Below the pieces are notes generated by a model, which searched no databases, had not been told where the DNA came from, and saw nothing but the letters and a program-made list of their open reading frames with translations. The position numbers were made by a program, and so were the translations under genes. From positions 1 through 60,038 of the forward strand of contig NZ_RXWZ01000036.1 of NCBI RefSeq assembly GCF_003970575.1: DNA of 60,038 nucleotides. The letters are read 5' to 3'. Source of the stretch: Mammaliicoccus fleurettii (lineage in GTDB: Bacteria > Bacillota > Bacilli > Staphylococcales > Staphylococcaceae). This document shows positions 1 to 8,479 of the stretch, one piece after another. Position 1 is the first letter of the stretch; every line of letters starts with the position of its first letter.

Positions 1-81
1 CAATGTGGCTTGTAAAAGAGCCACAAACAGCCTAGTTTAAACGCAGTTTAAGCTTAAATTTAATAAAACATACTTATTAAA

Positions 82-121
82 ACAAAAAAAAAAACTGAAC
101 TTATAAAATTAAGTTCAGTTT
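82..121 (-). terminator. Intrinsic terminator of the APC permease gene
   Basis: A perfect 12-bp stem (AAACTGAACTTA at 92-103 with TAAGTTCAGTTT at 110-121) is followed on the minus strand by a long T run (82-94). It sits about 45 bases after the permease stop codon. Confidence 0.85.
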
Positions 122-133
122 GTCCACAGTCTG

Positions 134-161
134 AAACAGACTAATATTTAGTCTGTTTTTT
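134..161 (+). terminator. Hairpin with plus-strand T run
   Basis: An 11-bp perfect stem (134-144 with 148-158) is followed on the plus strand by a T run reaching into the permease stop codon. It would stop transcription entering from the left of the window; no plus-strand gene is visible in bases 1-130. Together with the neighbouring minus-strand terminator it insulates the two sides. Confidence 0.6.
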
Positions 162-163
162 GT

Positions 164-1642
164 TTAATCTTTAATTTCTGTTTTTGCTTCTAGTTCTATC
201 ATTTCTTCTTTTGTTTTATCTAATACGAGATAATTCAATTCATCGTTTGTCATTTTTTTAAGTGATGGATATCTTATCATGAAGAATATAATTCCAAGTA
301 CGAACCATACAAATAGTGCGATATACGATGGTAGTGATAAACTTGCTGGTGATCCTGGAATTAGTAATAAACATAAGAATATACCTGCAATCATTGCTCC
401 GATGATAGCAAATGTTTTATATTTCGGATGATACATCATACTTCTTTTATCATAAGAGAATAGTTTAAATGCTGATAAACATGTTATAAAGTATGCGATT
501 GATACACCTGTTGAAGACATATCTACAATCCATGTTAAAGCTGTTCTTCCTAACCAAGGTGCTACTAACGCAAGCACTAATATAAATATAATACTGATAT
601 ATGGTGTATTATATTTTGGATGTAATTTTTTGAAGATGCTTGGCATAACGGATGCTCTACCCATGGAGAATAATAATCTACTAGAACTCATAAAGAATCC
701 GTTTAAACCTGTAAATATCCCCATCATGATCGCAACAATTAACACTGCCAATCCAACAAACGAGAATGCTTCTTGGACAACTGACCCTGTTACCCATAAG
801 TCTCCGCCTACTGCTGATGCATCTTTAAATAACCAACTTGTTAACAATATCATCATGACATAAGTTAATGCTGAAGCTAATAAACTGAATACGATTAACT
901 TAAATGTCTTACTCGGTGAAAAATTAAATTCTTCTGCTGTTTGTGGAATATTGTCAAATCCTACATATGCCCACGGAGCAACTGCCAAAATTACTACGAT
1001 AGACGATAACCAACCAACGTCGTTATTAACGACTGGTTTCAAATTAGAGAATGAAAAATCTTGAGTGAAAAATGATCCTGCAAATAATAATATCACTACA
1101 ACAGCTAATATAACGCAGAATACATATTGTAAACTACCTGAAAAACTTGATCCTTTTATACTAATCCAAGCAAAAATTAATAAAATAAGTGAGGATAGTA
1201 TAATTTCAGTTATGTACACGTCCCAACCTGCAACTGTATATAATTTACCTTGTTCTAAAAATCCTGGCATAACAAATTTAAAGAGCAAACTAAATGCCGA
1301 AGCGTTTAATGCAACGATACATATATAACCAAATGTTAGAAACCATGATGAGAAGAATGATACATATTTACCGAATCCTAAATATCCAAAAGCAAATGCG
1401 CCACCGGAAACTGGAAACTTCTCAACGAGTGCACCATAACTAACTGCAATAACGATCATGAGTAAAGCACCAATAAAGATACCGATTGATGCACCTAATG
1501 GACCTGCTTGACTAATCCAATCACCAGGAAGTATAAACGCTCCCCATCCGATACTTGAACCGTAAGCAATAGCCCAAACAAATTTTTCAGATAAATTTTT
1601 ATCTAAATTTCCTCTTGATAAATCTTTCTTTTTTCTTGCCAT
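164..1642 (-). CDS. APC-superfamily amino acid/amine permease
   Basis: A 492-residue integral membrane protein with about 12 hydrophobic segments and the N-terminal glycine-rich signature of APC (amino acid-polyamine-organocation) transporters (GSSIGWGAFILPG near residues 28-40, SGGAFAFGYLGFG near 79-91). It should be a plasma-membrane secondary importer or exchanger of an amino acid or amine; the substrate cannot be read from sequence. The start is supported by an AAGGTGG ribosome site. Length is usual for the family. It lies 52 bases downstream of the DUF423 gene and may share its transcript; a 12-bp palindrome lies in the gap. Confidence 0.85.
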   Translation of the reverse strand: MARKKKDLSRGNLDKNLSEKFVWAIAYGSSIGWGAFILPGDWISQAGPLGASIGIFIGALLMIVIAVSYGALVEKFPVSGGAFAFGYLGFGKYVSFFSSWFLTFGYICIVALNASAFSLLFKFVMPGFLEQGKLYTVAGWDVYITEIILSSLILLIFAWISIKGSSFSGSLQYVFCVILAVVVILLFAGSFFTQDFSFSNLKPVVNNDVGWLSSIVVILAVAPWAYVGFDNIPQTAEEFNFSPSKTFKLIVFSLLASALTYVMMILLTSWLFKDASAVGGDLWVTGSVVQEAFSFVGLAVLIVAIMMGIFTGLNGFFMSSSRLLFSMGRASVMPSIFKKLHPKYNTPYISIIFILVLALVAPWLGRTALTWIVDMSSTGVSIAYFITCLSAFKLFSYDKRSMMYHPKYKTFAIIGAMIAGIFLCLLLIPGSPASLSLPSYIALFVWFVLGIIFFMIRYPSLKKMTNDELNYLVLDKTKEEMIELEAKTEIKD

Positions 1643-1667
1643 AAATGTTCCACCTTTATATATATAT

Positions 1668-1679
1668 GTTTCGTGAAAC
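1668..1679. promoter_or_regulatory. 12-bp palindrome upstream of the APC permease
   Basis: GTTTCGTGAAAC is a perfect palindrome in the 52-base gap before the permease start. It could be an operator for an unidentified repressor. The half-sites resemble those of ParB parS, but the centre is two bases too short. Confidence 0.3.
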
Positions 1680-1694
1680 GTAATTAACTACTTC

Positions 1695-2057
1695 TTAAGA
1701 TTTCCAAACAGCAATTACGAGTAAAATCCAACTTGCAATGAACAGTACGCCACCAATTGGCGTAATAGCACCTAATATTTTAATTTGTGTTACAGCTAAA
1801 ATATATAATGACCCACTAAAGAATACAATTCCGAATGTCATCAACCAACCTGCTAAATTTAAACTAGTTGATGTTGCTCCCGAAATAATACCAAGTAATA
1901 TCAATCCTAATGCATGGTACATTTGGTATGTTGTAGCTTTTTCCCATATATCTAAGTATTTAGCTGATAATTTGTTTTCTAAACCATGTGCACCAAATGC
2001 TCCAGCTGCTACTGCGATCATTGCATTAATCGCACCTATAATTATAAATAATTTCAT
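1695..2057 (-). CDS. ywdK: DUF423 family small membrane protein (YwdK-like)
   Basis: A 120-residue protein with four hydrophobic segments and the DUF423 motif GAFGAHGL near residues 19-26 followed by a YQMYHALG stretch. The family is widespread and its function is unknown. The start has a good AGAAAGGAAG ribosome site. In Bacillus the homologue ywdK sits near ung and ywdI, and the same group (ung, ywdI, this gene) is kept here in one direction. The gap to ywdI is 21 bases, so they are probably cotranscribed. Confidence 0.85.
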   Translation of the reverse strand: MKLFIIIGAINAMIAVAAGAFGAHGLENKLSAKYLDIWEKATTYQMYHALGLILLGIISGATSTSLNLAGWLMTFGIVFFSGSLYILAVTQIKILGAITPIGGVLFIASWILLVIAVWKS

Positions 2058-2078
2058 TTTTTATCTTCCTTTCTATTA

Positions 2079-2417
2079 TTAAAAATCAAAAATTGAATTT
2101 CCATTACCTACACCATCATCTGTTGTTAATTGATTTTCAGTTTTATTAGCAGATGGTTGATCAAGTACTTTTCCACCCATCTTTCTAATTTCTTCATTAG
2201 AGACTTTTGATTGTGATTTTTTAATTGGATTTTTTGGAGTCGAAGAGAAGTTTTGTTCCACTTTTATATCGTGATTAATACCCTCTTTTTTATCAACTAA
2301 TCCACTTAAAGTATGAATTGCATGCATATGACGATTAAAAACTTCATTTGTTGAGGCATTATCAGCTCCAACTAGTTCTTCTTCAATGGCAGCAATTAAT
2401 TGATCTCTACTAATCAT
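2079..2417 (-). CDS. ywdI: DUF5327 family protein (YwdI-like)
   Basis: A 112-residue soluble, low-complexity protein. The N-terminal half (residues 1-45, including [11 protein letters not shown]) matches the YwdI/DUF5327 family; the C-terminal half is polar, rich in Lys, Ser and Asn, and probably disordered. No function is known. Its ATG overlaps the ung stop codon by four bases (ATGA), and its GGAGGTGA ribosome site lies inside ung, so translation is likely coupled to ung. Confidence 0.75.
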   Translation of the reverse strand: MISRDQLIAAIEEELVGADNASTNEVFNRHMHAIHTLSGLVDKKEGINHDIKVEQNFSSTPKNPIKKSQSKVSNEEIRKMGGKVLDQPSANKTENQLTTDDGVGNGNSIFDF

Positions 2418-3073
2418 AAATTGTCACCTCCACACCATTTTATAGGATCTTTTCCATTTGAAGTCAGATTTTCGTTTGTTTTACTAAATGGTTTCGAGCC
2501 AAAGAATCCTCTATAAGCTGATAACGGACTTGGATGAACAGATTGTATAATATGGTGACGTTCTGTATCAATCAGCTTAATTTTAGATTGCGCTGGTTTT
2601 CCCCACAAGACAAACACAACATCATCTAGTTCACGAGAAACACTTTTAATGATTTCATCCGTGAATATTTCCCAACCAATATCTTTATGAGAATGTGCTT
2701 TATGTGCTTCTACAGTTAATACAGTGTTTAACAATAGCACGCCTTCATTTGCCCAATCTTGCAAGTGTGGTGTTTCGCGTTTACACCCTATATCTTCCTC
2801 TAATTCTTTATATATATTTCTTAATGAAGGTGGAAACTTTGCATCAGGTTGAACTGAAAAAGCTAAACCATGTGCTTGATTAGGTCCATGATATGGATCT
2901 TGACCAAGTATAACCACTTTCACTCTATCTAAAGGGGTTAAATCAAACGCTTGATAAATATTTTCCCTATCTGGATAGATTGTTTTGTTTTGATATTCTT
3001 CTTCAAGAAACGACTCCATTTCGCTAAAGTCATGCTCTTTTTTTATATTGTGAAATATTTCTTGCCAATCCAT
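2414..3073 (-). CDS. ung: Uracil-DNA glycosylase
   Basis: Family 1 uracil-DNA glycosylase, which removes uracil from DNA at the first step of base excision repair. It has the water-activating motif [18 protein letters not shown] with the catalytic Asp, and the [18 protein letters not shown] loop carrying the catalytic His and the Leu that inserts into DNA. I place the start at the ATG encoding MDWQEIF: a GAGGTGA ribosome site sits 5 bases before it and would fall inside a longer reading that begins six codons upstream. The protein has 219 residues, normal for the family. First gene of the ung-ywdI-ywdK group. Confidence 0.95.
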   Translation of the reverse strand: MDWQEIFHNIKKEHDFSEMESFLEEEYQNKTIYPDRENIYQAFDLTPLDRVKVVILGQDPYHGPNQAHGLAFSVQPDAKFPPSLRNIYKELEEDIGCKRETPHLQDWANEGVLLLNTVLTVEAHKAHSHKDIGWEIFTDEIIKSVSRELDDVVFVLWGKPAQSKIKLIDTERHHIIQSVHPSPLSAYRGFFGSKPFSKTNENLTSNGKDPIKWCGGDNL

Positions 3074-3187
3074 ATTATTCACCTCAATCAAAATGATAAC
3101 ATAGCACTAATGAAAAGGTCATAACTATTTTTTACAATTAAAAAACATGATATGATGTAACATATGAAATATTGGGAGGAATCATCA

Positions 3188-4018
3188 ATGGCATTAAAAA
3201 AAGTCTTAACAATAGCAGGATCTGACACAAGTGCTGGAGCTGGAATGCAAGCTGATTTAAAAACATTCCAAGAACACGACACATACGGAATGGTAGCATT
3301 AGCAGCAGTCGTTACTATGGACCCAAAAACATGGGCACATGATGTAACGCCATTACCTCTTGATTTATTAGATAAACAGTTAAACACTGCTATTTCAATT
3401 GGCCCTGATGCAATTAAAACGGGTATGCTCGGTTCAGAAGAAGTCATTAAACGTGCACGTCAAGCATATGATGAATCAGGATCTGAAATTTTTGTAGTTG
3501 ACCCTGTAATGGTATGTAAAGGTGACGATGAAGTACTTAACCCAGGAAATACTGAAGCAATGATTAAAGAACTATTACCAAAAGCTACTGTCGTAACACC
3601 AAACTTATTTGAAGCTGGTCAACTTTCAGGCTTAGGTAAACTTACAACAATTGATGATATGAAAAAAGCAGCAGAAAAAATCCACGACCTTGGTGCACAA
3701 TATATCGTCATTAAAGGTGGAAAAGCTTTAGAATCAGATAAAGCATATGACTTATACTACAATGGTCAAAAGCACGTTCTGCTTTCAACAGACAAATTCC
3801 AATCTAGTTATAATCACGGTGCAGGATGTACATTCGCCGCAGCAACAACAGCTAATTTAGCAAATGGTGAAACACCAGAAGAAGCGGTTAAACATGCAAA
3901 AGCATTTGTAGCATCTGCAATTAAAAATGGCTGGAAAATGAATGATTTTGTAGGACCAGTAGATCACGGTGCTTCAAATCGAATTGAAAAAATCGAAGTA
4001 TATGCTGAAGAAGTATAA
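3188..4018 (+). CDS. pdxK: Pyridoxal kinase (PdxK/ThiD family)
   Basis: A ribokinase-fold kinase of 276 residues. Homologues are often labelled ThiD (HMP/HMP-P kinase), but this copy has both cysteines that mark the S. aureus pyridoxal kinase: Cys110 in VDPVMVCKGDD, which forms a hemithioacetal with the substrate aldehyde, and Cys214 in the GAGC anion-hole motif. It should phosphorylate pyridoxal to PLP in B6 salvage; thiamine-pyrimidine phosphorylation cannot be excluded. GGGAGGA 7 bases before ATG 3188 fixes the start over an earlier ATG at 3164. It is transcribed alone, divergent from ung. Confidence 0.88.
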   Translation: MALKKVLTIAGSDTSAGAGMQADLKTFQEHDTYGMVALAAVVTMDPKTWAHDVTPLPLDLLDKQLNTAISIGPDAIKTGMLGSEEVIKRARQAYDESGSEIFVVDPVMVCKGDDEVLNPGNTEAMIKELLPKATVVTPNLFEAGQLSGLGKLTTIDDMKKAAEKIHDLGAQYIVIKGGKALESDKAYDLYYNGQKHVLLSTDKFQSSYNHGAGCTFAAATTANLANGETPEEAVKHAKAFVASAIKNGWKMNDFVGPVDHGASNRIEKIEVYAEEV

Positions 4019-4020
4019 TA

Positions 4021-4064
4021 AAAACTGCCTACAAAGGTTTCCGACTTTGTAGGCAGTTTTTTTA
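4021..4064. terminator. Bidirectional terminator between pdxK and the 4.1-kb gene
   Basis: A perfect 15-bp stem (4022-4036 with 4045-4059) is flanked by A and T runs on both sides. It serves both convergent genes. Confidence 0.9.
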
Positions 4065-4070
4065 TATTTA

Positions 4071-4406
4071 CTAGTACATTATACTAAATTCTGCTGTAAC
4101 TTTAGCTACAACTTTGCGATTCTTAAATAATGTCATTTGATATTGGTAAAATGCATTATCTCCATCTTTATTTTCTTTAAGACATTCTAATTCTGCGTTG
4201 TAATTTTCTAATGTCATAATACGTTCTGTTTGTTCGAACTCACTTTTAATTTGTCTGAGTTTCGTCTTACTCCCCATAAAAGGCTTAAAACTATTAAACT
4301 CCCGAAGAATACTTAACAAATATTGAACAGGTACTTCTTCAAAATATTGGTACCCCATAATATTGCAATAATCCAATACCGCTTCATCATTAAATGAAAT
4401 ACGCAT
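4071..4406 (-). CDS. Hypothetical protein, staphylococcal
   Basis: A soluble protein of about 111 residues with no signal peptide, membrane segment or motif that I recognise. It looks like a compact alpha/beta protein with charged helices in the middle (KTKLRQIKSEFEQTERIM). I chose ATG 4406, preceded by GTGGAAACA; a GTG 18 bases earlier has a poorer ribosome site. It ends against the terminator shared with pdxK, which supports a real gene. Function unknown. Confidence 0.6.
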   Translation of the reverse strand: MRISFNDEAVLDYCNIMGYQYFEEVPVQYLLSILREFNSFKPFMGSKTKLRQIKSEFEQTERIMTLENYNAELECLKENKDGDNAFYQYQMTLFKNRKVVAKVTAEFSIMY

Positions 4407-4509
4407 TGTTTCCACTACTTCCACCCGCCATTTCTTGAGGCTAATCTCAGTAGTAATTGTACTTTAAAGCTAATAATCATTCAAGTGAATTTAAAAACAA
4501 TGCAATGTT

Positions 4510-5250
4510 CTAAATTTCTTCTTGTTCACTTAAATATGCGTTATTATCTAATATTACTTCCACATTTGGATGATTGTATAAAGCTGATGCTGGTAAATCA
4601 GTTGTGATTTCACCAGTTAATAATTTACGAATTGCATCAGCTTTTTTAGGTCCATATGCTAATAAGATAATACGTTTTGCTTTCAATATAGAGTGAATTC
4701 CCATTGATATTGCTTGTTCAGGCACTTCTTCTTTTGTTTCAAAGTATCTGCTGTTTGCTTCTATTGTAGACTGTGTTAAACCTACGACACTTGTTAAACT
4801 ATCAAATGATGTCCCTGGTTCATTAAAACCGATATGCCCATTTTCACCAATTCCTAATATTTGTACATCTATCGGTCCTTCTTTATCTAATAAATCTTCG
4901 TAACGTTTTATTTCTTCTTGAAGATTTTCAGCTGACCCGTTTGGCAAATGTATTTTCTCTTCGTTCCAAGTTGGTAAGTGATTGAACAACACGTCATGCA
5001 TATATGTGTAATAACTTTCCGGATGGTCATAATCTATTCCAATATACTCATCTAAGTTAAATGTCGTAATTTCACTTAAATCAATTTCATTAATTCTAAT
5101 TAAATTAACAAGTTGCTCATATACTCGAACCATCGTTCCGCCTGTAGCTAAACCTAGCACACTCTTTTTATTTGAAATAATTTGTTTTAACAACTCATTT
5201 GCTACGTAATGACACGCTTCCTCTTTAGAACCTAAGTTAATAATTTTCAT
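4510..5250 (-). CDS. nagB: Glucosamine-6-phosphate deaminase
   Basis: Converts glucosamine-6-phosphate to fructose-6-phosphate and ammonia, the last step of amino-sugar catabolism. Visible NagB motifs are LGLATGGT (phosphate loop), TFNLDEYIG with the catalytic Asp, and GIGENGHIGFNEPG. The 246 residues match short Gram-positive NagB proteins, which lack the allosteric C-terminal extension. The start follows the nanE stop by 3 bases, and its GAGGGA ribosome site overlaps the nanE end, so translation is probably coupled. No nagA is in the window, so the deacetylase must be encoded elsewhere. Confidence 0.95.
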   Translation of the reverse strand: MKIINLGSKEEACHYVANELLKQIISNKKSVLGLATGGTMVRVYEQLVNLIRINEIDLSEITTFNLDEYIGIDYDHPESYYTYMHDVLFNHLPTWNEEKIHLPNGSAENLQEEIKRYEDLLDKEGPIDVQILGIGENGHIGFNEPGTSFDSLTSVVGLTQSTIEANSRYFETKEEVPEQAISMGIHSILKAKRIILLAYGPKKADAIRKLLTGEITTDLPASALYNHPNVEVILDNNAYLSEQEEI

Positions 5251-5253
5251 TAT

Positions 5254-5922
5254 TTATCCCTCTATTTCTTTAATAAATCGTTTTGCTATTTCTAAAGGTC
5301 TTGTGATGGCTCCTCCAACTACTGTACAATGCACGCCTAAATCCGTAACACGTTTAAACATTTCTGGTGTAATAACATTTCCCTCTGCTATTACTTTTGC
5401 ATTAACATTGCTTAACACGTCTTTTAAAAATTGAAAATCATTTTCGTATAAAACATGCCCTTTAGTATATTCTGTGTATCCTCTTAATGTTGTACCAACG
5501 TAATCAAACCCTAGTTTATCAGCATTAACCGCTTCTTCTAAATCAGATACATCTGCCATAATCTCAACATTTGGTGCATGCTCTCTAATATATGAAACAA
5601 GTTCCTCAAGTGATTCTTTAGGTCTTTCTTGTTTCGTTGCATCTAAAGCGATCACTTCACAACCACTTTCAATTAACTCATCGACTTCTTTAGATGTAGC
5701 TGTAATAAAGACTTTAGAACCTTCATAATCACGCTTTACAATACCTATTACTGGTAAACTGATTTCTTCTTTTATTGCGATGATATCTTCTTTCGTATTT
5801 GCTCGAATTCCTTTTGCACCTGCTTGATATGCTGCTAATGCCATCTTACTCATTATAAATGATGAATGCAAAGGCTCCTCTGGTAAAGCTTGACATGAAA
5901 CAATTAATCCTTGTGGTAACAT
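5254..5922 (-). CDS. nanE: N-acetylmannosamine-6-phosphate 2-epimerase
   Basis: A TIM-barrel epimerase of 222 residues that interconverts ManNAc-6-phosphate and GlcNAc-6-phosphate. Family features are the N-terminal [15 protein letters not shown], a catalytic Lys in the IGIVKRDY strand, and the C-terminal phosphate-binding VIAEGNV and VVGGAITRP loops. It lies between a PTS transporter and nagB. The operon logic is import with phosphorylation, epimerisation, deacetylation (elsewhere) and deamination. No sialic acid lyase or ManNAc kinase is near, so the likely input is ManNAc taken up by the PTS rather than sialic acid; this is an inference. Confidence 0.93.
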   Translation of the reverse strand: MLPQGLIVSCQALPEEPLHSSFIMSKMALAAYQAGAKGIRANTKEDIIAIKEEISLPVIGIVKRDYEGSKVFITATSKEVDELIESGCEVIALDATKQERPKESLEELVSYIREHAPNVEIMADVSDLEEAVNADKLGFDYVGTTLRGYTEYTKGHVLYENDFQFLKDVLSNVNAKVIAEGNVITPEMFKRVTDLGVHCTVVGGAITRPLEIAKRFIKEIEG

Positions 5923-5936
5923 TTATTAAGCACTCC

Positions 5937-6038
5937 TTATTTATTTTCTAATGCTTCTTCTACTTCATTTTTTATTGTTGTAACATGTGGACCGTAAATG
6001 ATTTGAACACCTGTTCCTTTTTGTACAACACCTCTCGA
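5937..6038 (-). other. Orphaned 33-codon tail of the PTS IIB domain
   Basis: Directly after the TAA at 6039-6041 the same frame stays open for 33 codons and ends at a TAA at 5937-5939. It encodes SRGVVQKGTGVQIIYGPHV and then a Glu-rich helix. This is exactly the end expected of a glucose-family IIB domain. It is untranslated unless the stop is read through. Confidence 0.85.
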
Positions 6039-7472
6039 TTAAATTGTCTTAATAACATCTTCATTGAAAAGTTTTTCATCATTGATTGTTACTCTAAGAC
6101 GTGTTGCACAACAATCAACTGTATCTATATTGTCTTTGCCACCTAAGCCTTCGATGATTGTCTTTGCGCGATCACTCACATCAACAGATTTGACTGAATC
6201 TTCATCTTCACGGCCAGGTGTCTTAAAGTTAAACTTCGTAATTAAGAATCTAAATGTTACATAATACAATAAGAACCAAACTATACCTATTGGAATGACA
6301 AGTAAGAAGTTAGTCTTGCTGTTTCCTTGTAACACGCCAAATAGAATGTAATCAATAAAGCCACCGCTAAATGTTTGTCCAATTGTAATATTAAATATAT
6401 CTGCCATCATAAATGCTAATCCATCAAATATGGCATGAATAACATATAACACTGGAGCTATAAATAAGAAACTAAATTCTAATGGTTCTGTTATACCCGT
6501 TAAAAATGATGTCAATGCTGCTGACAGCATTAAACCACCGACTACTTTTTTCTTTTCTGGTTTAGCTGTATGATAAATTGCTAAAGCTGCACCTAATAGT
6601 CCAAACATCATCGTAATAAATCGACCTGACATATATCTAGAAATACCTGAATAATATTGCGTTACATTTGCATCTCCTAATTGTGCAAAGAAGATGTTTT
6701 GTGTACCTTGTACAATTTTGCCATTGATTTCCATAGTTCCACCTAAAGCAGTTTGCCAGAATGGTAAATAGAATATGTGATGTAAACCAAATGGTCCAAG
6801 CATACGTAATACAAATCCATAAATAAATGTACCAATTACACCTGTTTTATTAACAAGTCCACCTGCATTGAATATCCAACCTTGAATCGTTGGCCAAATA
6901 AAGAATAGGATAACGCCTAATCCTATAGAAGCTACTGAAGTTACAATTGGTATAAATCTAGATCCACCAAAGAACCCTAAAAATGGTGGTAATGAAATTT
7001 TATTGTACTTATTATGTAGCATTGCTGTCATAATACCTACAATAATCCCGCCAAACACACCTGTTTCAACAGTTTGAATCCCTAAGACCATGCCTTGTCC
7101 AGCTTTAGCTAATTCTTCTTGTGCTGCGACATCATCAGTAATGGTTAATAATGCGTTCATTGTAGCATTCATGATTAAGAAACCTAACATTGCTGCTAAT
7201 CCTGCTGTTCCTTTATCACTTTTCGCCAAACCTATAGCCACCCCGATTGCAAATAGCACTGGCAAGTTAGCAAAAACGATATTACCCGCTGAAGACATTA
7301 AGATAAATATATATTGCAAAAAATCTATATCCAAAATTGGATATGCTTTAATTGTATTTGGATTGCTTAATGCACCACCAATACCTAATAGCAAACCTGC
7401 TGCTGGTAGAATGGCGATTGGTAACATAAATGATTTCCCGAATTGTTGCGCTTTATCAAAAATTTTACTCAT
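6039..7472 (-). CDS. PTS IICB transporter, glucose/N-acetylhexosamine family, IIB domain cut short
   Basis: Membrane permease of the phosphotransferase system. Residues 1 to about 390 form the IIC domain with roughly ten membrane segments and the substrate motif GITEPLEFSFLF. A linker leads to IIB, with the phosphorylation-site Cys in DCCATRLRV near residue 458. Reading stops at a TAA after VIKTI, while the rest of the IIB domain (33 more codons to 5937) continues in the same frame. The full-length form would be about 511 residues. The genes downstream (nanE, nagB) suggest ManNAc or GlcNAc as substrate. The start has an AGGAGGTG ribosome site. The truncated IIB is probably unstable or unable to transfer phosphate. 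Confidence 0.85.
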   Translation of the reverse strand: MSKIFDKAQQFGKSFMLPIAILPAAGLLLGIGGALSNPNTIKAYPILDIDFLQYIFILMSSAGNIVFANLPVLFAIGVAIGLAKSDKGTAGLAAMLGFLIMNATMNALLTITDDVAAQEELAKAGQGMVLGIQTVETGVFGGIIVGIMTAMLHNKYNKISLPPFLGFFGGSRFIPIVTSVASIGLGVILFFIWPTIQGWIFNAGGLVNKTGVIGTFIYGFVLRMLGPFGLHHIFYLPFWQTALGGTMEINGKIVQGTQNIFFAQLGDANVTQYYSGISRYMSGRFITMMFGLLGAALAIYHTAKPEKKKVVGGLMLSAALTSFLTGITEPLEFSFLFIAPVLYVIHAIFDGLAFMMADIFNITIGQTFSGGFIDYILFGVLQGNSKTNFLLVIPIGIVWFLLYYVTFRFLITKFNFKTPGREDEDSVKSVDVSDRAKTIIEGLGGKDNIDTVDCCATRLRVTINDEKLFNEDVIKTI

Positions 7473-7498
7473 AAAATACGCACCTCCTATTTATCCTA

Positions 7499-7526
7499 AA
7501 TATAACATCATGAAAATTATAGTCAA
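7499..7526 (-). promoter_or_regulatory. Sigma-A promoter of the PTS-nanE-nagB operon
   Basis: On the minus strand TTGACT (7526-7521) is followed after 16 bases by TATATT (7504-7499), about 27 bases before the PTS start codon. It lies next to a palindrome that may bind the divergent RpiR regulator. Confidence 0.7.
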
Positions 7527-7541
7527 TACTATTATTTGTTT

Positions 7542-7556
7542 TGAAAAACATTTTCA
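7542..7556. promoter_or_regulatory. Candidate RpiR operator
   Basis: TGAAAA-ACA-TTTTCA is a perfect inverted repeat between the divergent PTS operon and the rpiR gene, 15 bases upstream of the PTS promoter -35 box. Position and symmetry fit a dimeric SIS-domain regulator. It differs from a cre box by one extra central base. Confidence 0.5.
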
Positions 7557-7595
7557 TATATACTCATAATTACTAATTAAATAGAGGTGTAAATT

Positions 7596-8402
7596 ATGAA
7601 TTTTGAAAATCGTATTCAGCAATTTTCATACCTTTTCACAAAAGCTGACGAAAAAATTGCTAGATACATATTAGATCATCCTGTAGGAGACCATTTTTCA
7701 ACTATTACTTCATTGGCATACGCTATCGATGTTTCTACTTCAAGTATTACAAGGTTCAGTCATAAATTGAATTATCAACACTTTCAAGATATGAAATTTA
7801 ACATTCAACAAACTTATGAAAAAACAGATATTCAAAATGTTCCACTTATTAAAAGAATTCATGAATATCATCAAACAATTATTCAACAAACAGGTGAATT
7901 TATATCTAATGAGAAAATCAATCAACTTATTAGTACTTTATCTAATAGTGAACAAACACTTTTTGCAGGTTTAGGAAGTTCTGGATTAACTGCAACTGAG
8001 TTTTACTATAGAACAATGAGAATGGGCATAAATGGTAGTGCCGTAACAGATGCGCATCAAATGAAAATTGGCGCATCATTATTATCTGAGAAGGATGTAC
8101 TTATAGCATTTTCAAATAGTGGGAAGACGGATGAACTCATAAATGCTGCAAAAATCGCCAAATCACAAAATGCTACAGTTATCGCTATAACCAATTATGC
8201 TGGAAGTGAACTTACCGCAAACTCTGACATTGTGATCATGACAATTGATCAAACAAGAGTGAACGACAAACAATTTATTAATACACAAATTTCAGCTCAT
8301 TTTCTAATTGATGTAGTGAGTTATATGTTGTTAGAATACCAAAATAATATGAATCAATATCAACACACTAGAGATGTAATATTAAAAGATAATAAATCAT
8401 AG
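7596..8402 (+). CDS. MurR/RpiR family transcriptional regulator
   Basis: A 268-residue regulator. Residues 1-77 form the RpiR-type helix-turn-helix (TSLAYAIDVSTSSITRFSHKLNY), and residues from about 120 form a SIS sugar-isomerase-like domain (GLGSSGLTATEFYYRT, AFSNSGKTDELINAAKIAK, AITNYAGS) that binds a phosphosugar. It is divergent from the PTS-nanE-nagB operon and most likely controls it in response to an amino-sugar phosphate. The start is set by AGAGGTG 6 bases upstream. Whether it represses or activates is not visible. Confidence 0.9.
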   Translation: MNFENRIQQFSYLFTKADEKIARYILDHPVGDHFSTITSLAYAIDVSTSSITRFSHKLNYQHFQDMKFNIQQTYEKTDIQNVPLIKRIHEYHQTIIQQTGEFISNEKINQLISTLSNSEQTLFAGLGSSGLTATEFYYRTMRMGINGSAVTDAHQMKIGASLLSEKDVLIAFSNSGKTDELINAAKIAKSQNATVIAITNYAGSELTANSDIVIMTIDQTRVNDKQFINTQISAHFLIDVVSYMLLEYQNNMNQYQHTRDVILKDNKS

Positions 8403-8479
8403 GTTGTGAGCAGATTGTATATAAATTTACTCAAGAATTTAGTAGAATAGTAAAGTATATACTATGAGGAGTGAAAGGC

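Noticed and set aside
5-24. Hairpin GTGGCT/AGCCAC at the left edge
   Set aside because: A 6-bp stem without a T run; its context is cut by the window edge, so no call is made.
1668-1679. parS centromere site
   Set aside because: GTTTCGTGAAAC has parS-like half-sites, but parS (TGTTTCACGTGAAACA) has two more central bases; the spacing is wrong.
3088-3447. 119-codon minus-strand frame over the pdxK start
   Set aside because: It is antisense to the well-supported pdxK and shows no recognisable protein features.
6039-6041. Recoded stop codon (selenocysteine or similar) in the PTS gene
   Set aside because: The codon is TAA, not the UGA used for selenocysteine, no SECIS-like element was noticed, and related IIB domains have an ordinary residue here.
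7542-7556. cre (CcpA) site
   Set aside because: The palindrome is 15 bases with an A/C/A centre; a cre box is 14 bases with a central CG.
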